Both the position numbers and the translations under genes were made by a program. Below the pieces are notes generated by a model. The model saw nothing but the letters and a program-made list of their open reading frames with translations, ran no database searches and was not told the origin of the DNA. A DNA stretch of 6,784 nt from Rhizobium sp. Q54 (GTDB lineage Bacteria; Pseudomonadota; Alphaproteobacteria; SMXS01). Where the stretch lies: assembly GCA_945872035.1 (NCBI GenBank), contig CAMBYA010000132.1, positions 1-6,784 of the forward strand, in the 5' to 3' direction. Positions 1 to 5,346 of the stretch are shown one piece after another. Every line of letters starts with the position of its first letter. Position 1 is the first letter of the stretch.

Positions 1-442
1 CGCCCTGCCCCATTTCCTCGGCCAGGATGCGGGTCGTGTCGTCGTCGGCGTCGCGGGTATGGACGATCAGCGGCAGGCCGGTTTCGCGCGCCGCCTTGAT
101 GTGTTCGCGGAACACGTGCTGCTGGATGTCGCGCGGGCTGTGCTCGTAGAAATAGTCGAGGCCGGTCTCGCCGATGCCGACGACCTTCGGATGCCTCGCC
201 CGCTCGATCAGCTGGCGCGCCACCGTGTCCGGTTCGGCTTCCGCTTCATGGGGATGCACGCCGACGGTGCAGTAGATGTTGTCGTAGCGCTCGGCGATGG
301 CGAGCACCTTGTCGAACCGGCTCAGCGCCGTGGAAATGGTCAGCATCATGCCGACGCCGGCCGCCTCGGCGCGCGCCACCACGCCGTCGATATCCGCGAT
401 CAGCTGCGGGAAATCCAGGTGACAATGTGAATCGACAAGCAT
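1..442 (-). CDS. tatD: TatD family metal-dependent hydrolase (3' end cut by window edge)
   Basis: N-terminal 147 codons of a TatD/YcfH-type hydrolase; the rest lies beyond the left edge. The family folds as an amidohydrolase-like TIM barrel with divalent metals, and members have been reported as 3'-5' DNA exonucleases or D-tyrosyl-tRNA deacylases; the physiological substrate here cannot be read from sequence. Visible metal ligands are the HxH motif in DSHCHLDF (H6, H8), E92 in GIGETGLDY and H128 in LIVHTRDAD; the conserved GVHPHE motif (H63, H65) is also present. The ATG at 442 is chosen because the protein opens directly with the MLVDSHCHLD signature. It follows metG after 12 bases with no clear Shine-Dalgarno, so it is probably translated as part of the same mRNA. 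Alphaproteobacterial genomes often have tatD right after metG, which supports the call. Family assignment is very secure; the exact activity is not. Confidence 0.95.
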   Translation of the reverse strand, partial: MLVDSHCHLDFPQLIADIDGVVARAEAAGVGMMLTISTALSRFDKVLAIAERYDNIYCTVGVHPHEAEAEPDTVARQLIERARHPKVVGIGETGLDYFYEHSPRDIQQHVFREHIKAARETGLPLIVHTRDADDDTTRILAEEMGQG

Positions 443-454
443 AGGTAAGCCGTT

Positions 455-2014
455 CTAGGAGGCCGCTTCCTCGACGAAACGCGGGAACAGGCCTTGCGGT
501 TGCGCGATCGGCGTGCCGGCCGCATGGCGTCCCGCCTCTCCAAGGTAACTAAAGCCGCGTGCGTCCGCGGCAACCCCGAGCATGTCGAGCAGCTTGCCCG
601 CCGCCGCTGGGATGACCGGCTGGGCGAGGATGGCGATATTGCGCAGCGTCTCGGCCGCCACGTAAAGAACCGTCCCCATCCGGGCCGGATCGGTCTTCTT
701 CAGCGCCCACGGTTCGGTGCGCGCGATATAGCCGTCGCCTTCGGCAATAAGCGCCCACAACACGCTGAGCGCGTTATGGATTTCCTGCACTTCCATGGCA
801 TCGCGCATCGCGGCGGCGGTGGCGTCGACCGAGGCCAGCAGTGCCTGGTCGCCCGCGTCGAACGCGCCGGGTTGCGGCATGGCCCCATCGCAGTTCTTGA
901 ACACCATGCTCAGGGTGCGCTGCGCCAAATTGCCGATGCCGTTCGCCAGGTCGCCGTTGATCCGGTGGATGATGCCTTCGCGCGAGAAGCTGCCGTCCTT
1001 GCCGAACGGCACCTCGCGGGCAAGGAAATAGCGGATCTGGTCGAGCCCGAACTCTTCCACCAGCGCCTCGGGCGTGATGACGTTGCCCAGCGACTTTGAC
1101 ATCTTCACGCCTTCCAGGTTGAGGAAGCCGTGGGCGAAGACGCGCTTGGGCAACGGCAGCTCGGCCGACATCAGGAACGCCGGCCAATAGACTGTGTGGA
1201 AACGGATAATGTCCTTGCCAATGACGTGAACGTCAGCCGGCCAGTAGTGCGCGAACTTTTCCGGATCCGACGGGAAGCCGGCGCCGGTGATGTAATTGGT
1301 CAGCGCGTCGAGCCACACATAGACGATGTGCTTCTGCTCGCCCGCGAGGTCGTCCTTCGGGATTGGAATGCCCCAGGTGAAGCTGGTCCGCGACACCGAC
1401 AGGTCCTTCAGGCCGCCCCTGACGAAGCTCACGATCTCGTTGCGCCGCGTGTCCGGCAGGATGAAGCCCGGCTGGCTCTCGTAGAGCGCCAGCAGCTTGT
1501 CCTCGTAGGCCGACAGCCGGAAGAAGTAGCTTGGCTCCTCGACCCATTGAACAGCCTTGCCTTCGGCGGTGCGGAACTGGCCGTCCTCGCCCTTTTCCAG
1601 CTCGGATTCCGGGAAGAACGCCTCGTCGCTCACCGAATACCAGCCGGCATATTTGTCCAGGTAGATGTCGCCCCTGGCGATCATCCGGTCCCACATCTCG
1701 AGCACCGCTGCGTAATGGCGCGGCTCGGTCGTGCGGATGAAATCGTCGTTGGAGATGCCGAGCATCTCGCACATGGCCCGGAACTTTGCCGAGTTCTCGC
1801 CGGCGAACTGCAGCGGCGTCTTGCCCGCCTTCTCGGCCGATTGCTCCACCTTCTCGCCGTGCTCGTCGGTGCCGGTCAGGAACAGCACGTCATAGCCGTC
1901 CAGCCGCTTGAACCGGGCGATGATGTCGGTGGTGATCTTCTCGTACGCGTGACCGAGATGCGGCGCGCCATTCACGTAGTCGATGGCGGTGGTGATGGTG
2001 AACGTCTTTGTCAT
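455..2014 (-). CDS. metG: Methionine--tRNA ligase (MetRS), short form without zinc cysteines
   Basis: Cytoplasmic class I aminoacyl-tRNA synthetase, 519 aa, which charges initiator and elongator tRNA-Met. The Rossmann catalytic domain carries the HIGH signature as HLGH (residues 19-22) in [12 protein letters not shown] and an exact KMSKS at 304-308; WLDALTNY (234-241) is also typical. The helical anticodon-binding domain covers about 345-515. There is no C-terminal EMAP-like tRNA-binding domain, so it is the short form. The connective-peptide knuckle, which binds zinc through cysteines in many MetRS, reads [10 protein letters not shown] (125-134) with no cysteines, as in the alphaproteobacterial type. 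The open frame extends 34 codons further upstream, but those residues are low-complexity and lie in the coding sequence of holB; the ATG at 2014 gives the normal [13 protein letters not shown] start. That ATG overlaps the holB stop codon as ATGA, with no good ribosome site of its own, which points to translational coupling. Confidence 0.98.
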   Translation of the reverse strand: MTKTFTITTAIDYVNGAPHLGHAYEKITTDIIARFKRLDGYDVLFLTGTDEHGEKVEQSAEKAGKTPLQFAGENSAKFRAMCEMLGISNDDFIRTTEPRHYAAVLEMWDRMIARGDIYLDKYAGWYSVSDEAFFPESELEKGEDGQFRTAEGKAVQWVEEPSYFFRLSAYEDKLLALYESQPGFILPDTRRNEIVSFVRGGLKDLSVSRTSFTWGIPIPKDDLAGEQKHIVYVWLDALTNYITGAGFPSDPEKFAHYWPADVHVIGKDIIRFHTVYWPAFLMSAELPLPKRVFAHGFLNLEGVKMSKSLGNVITPEALVEEFGLDQIRYFLAREVPFGKDGSFSREGIIHRINGDLANGIGNLAQRTLSMVFKNCDGAMPQPGAFDAGDQALLASVDATAAAMRDAMEVQEIHNALSVLWALIAEGDGYIARTEPWALKKTDPARMGTVLYVAAETLRNIAILAQPVIPAAAGKLLDMLGVAADARGFSYLGEAGRHAAGTPIAQPQGLFPRFVEEAAS

Positions 2015-3117
2015 GCCGCGATGGCCTGGAACCTGCTGAATACCGTGAGCGTCACCTGCTTCGGGTCGAGGTTGACCGCCTCGCCCCGGGCGAACAGGTG
2101 GCGGGTGTTCTCCCATACCTCAATCCATTGATCAAGGCCGGCCCGTCCGGCGAGTTGCGCGAACAGGGCAGCCTCGCCGGCCACCATCCCCGGTTCGGCA
2201 CCCCGCGTGGCGGCGAAGGCGATCAGTCGCTTGAGGATGCCGTCGAGCAGTTCGCCCAGCAGGCGGAAATCGTCGATGGCCTGCCGGCCGGCGACCGCGT
2301 CGCCCAGCGCGTGCAGCGCCTGCGGGTTCACCCGGGGCAGTTCGGCCAGCAACGCCACGGCCTTGCGGTAGAGGTCCGCGCCGTCGGCCTCCGCGAGCGC
2401 CATGGCGCGGCCGGGACTGCCGTCCGACAGGGCCACGATCAGGTCGCGGTCCTCGGGCGGCAGCACGACGCCGTGGTTTTCGAGGGCGGCGGCCACCTGG
2501 TTTCCCGCCAGCGGCCGCAGCGCCAGCGTCTGGCAGCGCGAGCGGATGGTGGGCAGCAGCCGGCCCGGCGCATGGGCGAGCAGCAGCAGGACCGAGCGCT
2601 TCGGCGGCTCCTCGAGCATCTTCAGCAGCGCGTTGGCCGACTGCCGGTTCATCTCGTCGGCGCTGTCGATGATGGCGATGCGCCACGGCGCATCCGCGGT
2701 CATGCCGAAAAAGCCGTGCAGGCGCCTGATGTCGTCGACCACGATCTCGCTGCGCAGGCGGCTGCCCTTGTCGTCCCAGGCGCGGGCGATGGCGGTCAGG
2801 CCGGGATGGCCGCCCTGCGCGATCAGCCGCCAGGCGCGCGAGTCCATGGGCACATCGAGGCTGGTTGGCGGCGGCGGCGCGCCGAACAGGCCATCTCCGT
2901 CGGCTGGATCGCCGGTCTCGAGCAGGAACCGGGCGAAGCGGTAGGCGAGCGTCGCCTTACCGACGCCGCGTGGGCCGGTGATCAGCCATGCATGGGGCAG
3001 CCGGCCGCCAGAATGGGCCGACAGCAGCAGGTCTTCCGCCGCGCCGTGGCCGATCAGGGTCTCGGTCAGGCGCGGATGGCGCGGGTCTTCCCCGGGTTTT
3101 ACGGCGTGTTCGGCCAT
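2011..3117 (-). CDS. holB: DNA polymerase III subunit delta'
   Basis: Clamp-loader delta' subunit, 368 aa, which with delta and tau/gamma opens the beta sliding clamp at primed sites. AAA+ features are in order: a complete Walker [10 protein letters not shown] (48-56), a Walker B-like segment [11 protein letters not shown] (147-157), the conserved [12 protein letters not shown] (161-172) and the sensor-1 SRC motif (193-195), followed by the helical collar region. C195 of SRC is the only cysteine, so the Cys4 zinc module of E. coli delta' is absent; that region (about 67-105) is instead Gly/Pro rich. The ATG at 3117 is preferred to the much longer upstream frame, which is antisense-like arginine/alanine-rich sequence inside tmk: it shares one base with the tmk stop (TGATG) and has AAGGTG five bases upstream. 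The end overlaps the metG start by four bases. DnaX is excluded by length and motif context; confidence is high. Confidence 0.96.
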   Translation of the reverse strand: MAEHAVKPGEDPRHPRLTETLIGHGAAEDLLLSAHSGGRLPHAWLITGPRGVGKATLAYRFARFLLETGDPADGDGLFGAPPPPTSLDVPMDSRAWRLIAQGGHPGLTAIARAWDDKGSRLRSEIVVDDIRRLHGFFGMTADAPWRIAIIDSADEMNRQSANALLKMLEEPPKRSVLLLLAHAPGRLLPTIRSRCQTLALRPLAGNQVAAALENHGVVLPPEDRDLIVALSDGSPGRAMALAEADGADLYRKAVALLAELPRVNPQALHALGDAVAGRQAIDDFRLLGELLDGILKRLIAFAATRGAEPGMVAGEAALFAQLAGRAGLDQWIEVWENTRHLFARGEAVNLDPKQVTLTVFSRFQAIAA

Positions 3118-3743
3118 CAGCCCACCTTCAGGCGTTCTTTCACCGTGGCCCAGATGGCCTCGTGCACGGTCTCGACGGGCCGGTTGGCGTCGATCACCAC
3201 GCAGCGCTGAGGTTCGCGCGCGGCGATCTCGAGGAAGGCGGCGCGCACGGTCTCGTGGAATTGCCTTCCCATCAGCTCGTAGCGCGTCTCGTGGTTGACG
3301 TGCCGCCGCAGGGACCGATCGAGGCCCACGCCGACGGGCATGTCCATGACCAGGGTCAGGTCCGGCTTCAGCCGGCCCGCCACCATGCGGTACAGCTTCT
3401 CGACCGTGGGCCGCCCCAACTCCTGCGCATAACCCTGGTACGCCATGGTGGAATCGGCGAACCGGTCGCACAGCACCCACGACCCCTCGCCCAGCGACGG
3501 CAGGATGGTCTCCTGCAGGTGCTCGGCGCGGGCGGCGAAATGCAGCAGTGTCTCGGCCAGCGGCGCCCAGTTCCGGTCGCCCTGCACCAGCAGGTTGCGA
3601 ATCGGGCCGTTCGGCTCCCGTGTCTCGACCACGCCGATTCCATGGGTCTTCAGCCGCGCCGCCAGCAGACCCAGCTGCGTGGATTTACCGGCTCCCTCGC
3701 CGCCTTCGAACGTCACGAAGATGCCGCGGGGAATCCTGGCCAT
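3117..3743 (-). CDS. tmk: Thymidylate kinase (dTMP kinase)
   Basis: Phosphorylates dTMP to dTDP with ATP in the dTTP pathway; cytoplasmic, 208 aa, normal family length. Seen in sequence: P-loop EGGEGAGKST (13-22), the dTMP-side TREP (41-44), LLHFAARAEHL (66-76), the DR(Y/F) motif as CDRFADSTMAYQG (92-104), DLTLVMDMP (128-136) and a basic lid with RRH...TRYE (146-156). A P-loop without arginine plus a basic lid suggests the E. coli-like type II enzyme. The loop after REP is unusual: family members usually read REPGGT/S followed by several residues before the next helix, whereas here it is REPNGPIRNLL, apparently about five residues shorter. The frame is open 21 codons upstream, but ATG 3743 is preferred since MARIPRGIFVTFEGGEGAGK matches the normal N-terminus and it begins one base after the dacA stop. 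No clear ribosome site is visible, which suggests coupling to dacA. Confidence 0.95.
   Translation of the reverse strand: MARIPRGIFVTFEGGEGAGKSTQLGLLAARLKTHGIGVVETREPNGPIRNLLVQGDRNWAPLAETLLHFAARAEHLQETILPSLGEGSWVLCDRFADSTMAYQGYAQELGRPTVEKLYRMVAGRLKPDLTLVMDMPVGVGLDRSLRRHVNHETRYELMGRQFHETVRAAFLEIAAREPQRCVVIDANRPVETVHEAIWATVKERLKVG
3123..3128 (-). promoter_or_regulatory. Ribosome binding site of holB
   Basis: AAGGTG on the minus strand, five bases before the ATG at 3117 and inside the last codons of tmk. It is the clearest Shine-Dalgarno in the cluster and settles the holB start against the longer upstream frame. Confidence 0.65.
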
Positions 3744-3744
3744 G

Positions 3745-4950
3745 CTATTTCGCGTCGCTGCTGGCCGGCGCTTCGCCGGTCTTCTCGCCCGACGAACCGT
3801 TGACAAGGTAGTCGATGGCCGAGCCGACCTTGCCGAGCGCGCCGACCTTCTCCACTTCTTCGGCGACGACCAGCGGCACCTGAATCTCGTCCATGCCGGG
3901 GAGCGTGACGGTGACGGTGCCGACCTGGGTGCCCTTCGCGGTTCCGGCCTTCACCGGCGCACTGTACTTGATCCTGGCCTTGGCGCCCATCTTCGCCTCG
4001 CGGCTGAGGGTCAGGGTCACATCCTTCGCCACCGTCAGGCCGACTTTGGACTTCACGCCCAACCACACCGGCGCCTCTTCGATCACCGTGCCGGCCTTCA
4101 GCAGCGTATAGGTGTCGAAGTTGCGGAACCCCCATTCCATCAGGCCGCGCGATTCCTCGGCGCGGGCCTTGGTGCTGGGCAGTCCGTTGATCACCAGGAT
4201 CAGCCGCGTGTTGCCGCGCTTGCCCGACACGGTCACGCCGTAGCCCCCTTCCTCGGTATACCCGGTCTTGAGGCCGTCGACGCCGTCGACCACGCCGAGC
4301 GTGGGATTGCGGTTCTGCTGGCTGATCTTCGCGCCGGTCTTCAGGTTCTCGCCATAGGAGAACTCGCGCTCAGAGTAATAGGTGTAGTATTCGGGGAAGT
4401 CGCGGATGATGTGCCCGGCGAGGATCGCCAGATCCCGCGCGGATGAGTAGTGCTCCGGCTCGGCGAGACCGTGGGGGTTCACGAAGTGCGAGTTCTTCAT
4501 CCCAAGCTGGGCCGCCATCTGGTTCATCATGTTGCCGAAGCCCTCGACCGAGCCGCCCAGTCCTTCGGCCAGCGCCACGCAGGCGTCATTACCGGAGACG
4601 ATGATCGTGCCCTTCAGCAGATCCTCGACCTTCACCCGGTCGCCGACCTTCAGGAACATGGTCGAGCCGCCCATCTTCCAGGCGCGCTCGCTGACCGTCA
4701 GCTCCTCGTCGAGCTTCATGGCCTTCTTCTTCAGCGCGTCGAAGATCACATAGTCGGTCATCATCTTGGTCATGGACGACGGCGTCATCCGCTCGTCGGG
4801 CGCCTTCTCCATCAGCACGGTGCCGGTCGTGAAGTCCACCATGATCGCCTGCTTGGCCTGGATCTCGTAGGGCGGCGGCGCGGCGTGCGCGGCGAGCGGC
4901 ACGCCAACGAGAATAGCAAGGAGGAGCGGCAAACGGCGAAGTCGCGGCAT
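3745..4950 (-). CDS. dacA: D-alanyl-D-alanine carboxypeptidase, PBP5/6 family (peptidase S11)
   Basis: Low-molecular-weight penicillin-binding protein, 401 aa, that removes the terminal D-Ala of peptidoglycan pentapeptides in the periplasm. A Sec signal peptide is visible (basic MPRLRR, hydrophobic 7-20, likely cleavage after AHA at about 23). The active-site motifs are all present: SMTK (59-62, catalytic Ser59), SGN (119-121) and KTG (228-230) in DGLKTGYT. The KTG at 204-206 is a chance match outside the motif context. A PBP5-type C-terminal beta domain covers about 290-375. A short possibly amphipathic segment, VGALGKVGSAIDYLV (about 369-383), could be the membrane anchor, followed by an 18-residue polar tail. 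ATG 4950 gives the signal peptide; the ribosome site is weak. First gene of the cluster, with a promoter-like sequence about 30 to 60 bases upstream. The paralogue name (dacA, dacC or dacF) cannot be settled from sequence; the family is certain. Confidence 0.94.
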   Translation of the reverse strand: MPRLRRLPLLLAILVGVPLAAHAAPPPYEIQAKQAIMVDFTTGTVLMEKAPDERMTPSSMTKMMTDYVIFDALKKKAMKLDEELTVSERAWKMGGSTMFLKVGDRVKVEDLLKGTIIVSGNDACVALAEGLGGSVEGFGNMMNQMAAQLGMKNSHFVNPHGLAEPEHYSSARDLAILAGHIIRDFPEYYTYYSEREFSYGENLKTGAKISQQNRNPTLGVVDGVDGLKTGYTEEGGYGVTVSGKRGNTRLILVINGLPSTKARAEESRGLMEWGFRNFDTYTLLKAGTVIEEAPVWLGVKSKVGLTVAKDVTLTLSREAKMGAKARIKYSAPVKAGTAKGTQVGTVTVTLPGMDEIQVPLVVAEEVEKVGALGKVGSAIDYLVNGSSGEKTGEAPASSDAK

Positions 4951-4981
4951 GAGTATCGTTCCGTGTCGTTGATGCGGGTTG

Positions 4982-5010
4982 ATTTTAGGCGTCCCGGCCC
5001 GCTACCGCAA
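4982..5010 (-). promoter_or_regulatory. Predicted sigma70-type promoter of the dacA-tmk-holB-metG-tatD cluster
   Basis: On the minus strand, TTGCGG (5010-5005) and TAAAAT (4987-4982) are separated by exactly 17 bases. The -10 box matches the consensus at 5 of 6 positions and the -35 at 3 of 6, preceded by C as is common in alphaproteobacteria. Transcription would start near 4975, leaving a leader of about 25 bases before the dacA ATG. It is the best candidate found in this region by eye. Confidence 0.5.
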
Positions 5011-5019
5011 GCCGCACGA

Positions 5020-5046
5020 CACAATAGCTTGTGGTCCGGCACGGAC
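5020..5046. repeat. Two adjacent short inverted repeats upstream of the dacA promoter
   Basis: CACAA-TAGC-TTGTG (5020-5033, 5-bp arms, 4-base loop) is directly followed by GTCCG-GCA-CGGAC (5034-5046, 5-bp arms, 3-base loop). Both are perfect. They lie about 10 to 36 bases upstream of the proposed -35 box of dacA, a position where activators or repressors often bind. Neither is followed by a T-run on either strand, so they are not intrinsic terminators. The arms are short and could be chance. Confidence 0.35.
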
Positions 5047-5213
5047 TTATCCACCATAATCTGCGAACCGTCTTGCATGTGTACCAATCATGGCCGTGGC
5101 ATGGGAAATTTCAGCGCGATTGGGACGGCGGCAGAGCAATGACGCGGCAGTGGAAGTAACCGCAAGTAATACCGAGTTATTTCAAAATAGTAATTATGGC
5201 CTCAGGGTGCCAC

Positions 5214-5232
5214 ATTGCCGCACTGCGGCAAT
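5214..5232. repeat. Perfect 8-bp palindrome with 3-base centre
   Basis: ATTGCCGC-ACT-GCGGCAAT is a perfect inverted repeat in otherwise non-coding sequence, about 115 to 130 bases upstream of the likely start of the Tad-like gene. No T-run follows on either strand, so it is not a standard intrinsic terminator. A protein-binding operator or a leader hairpin are the alternatives. A very weak promoter-like pair, TGGAAA (5238-5243) and TATAGG (5261-5266) with a 17-base spacer, lies just downstream on the plus strand and would place the palindrome immediately above its -35 box. Confidence 0.5.
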
Positions 5233-5346
5233 TCCTGTGGAAAGAATATCCGGACGCTGCTATAGGGATAGCTTGGGCTGGGTGAACATGGGGCTCTGCC
5301 GCGCAGTCGGCAGGCGAGGTCGAAGATCAACATACGTCAAGCTTTC

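Larger units (their letters stand above)
4951..5346. other. Divergent intergenic region with no convincing gene
   Basis: About 400 bases separate the start of dacA (minus) from the first usable start of the Tad-like gene (plus). Besides the promoter and inverted repeats listed separately, it holds TTATCCACC at 5047-5055, one mismatch from the DnaA-box consensus TTATNCACA, and an AT-rich patch at about 5164-5197 that contrasts with the GC-rich surroundings. Short open frames cross it on both strands but show no recognisable protein and run into dacA or the Tad-like gene in the wrong frame. No tRNA or clear small RNA is seen. Confidence 0.6.

Noticed and set aside
1130..2131. 333-codon plus-strand open frame opposite metG
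   Set aside because: Antisense shadow of metG with low-complexity translation and no recognisable domain.
2008..3210. 400-codon plus-strand open frame opposite holB
   Set aside because: It is antisense to a secure gene; composition is Arg/Gly/Gln/Ala-rich with no known motif, as expected from the complement of GC-rich coding sequence.
4324..4350. KTG at dacA residues 204-206 as the active-site motif
   Set aside because: The true motif is KTG 228-230 in DGLKTGYT, with the usual surroundings; the first is a chance match.
3445..4446. 333-codon plus-strand open frame opposite tmk and dacA
   Set aside because: It spans the opposite strand of two firm genes and their junction; no protein signature.
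5047..5055. Replication origin suggested by the DnaA-like box
   Set aside because: Only one imperfect box, no cluster of boxes and no dnaA, dnaN, hemE or parAB nearby.
4450..5142. 230-codon plus-strand open frame reaching into the intergenic region
   Set aside because: Mostly antisense to dacA; the non-overlapping end has no recognisable protein and no ribosome site.
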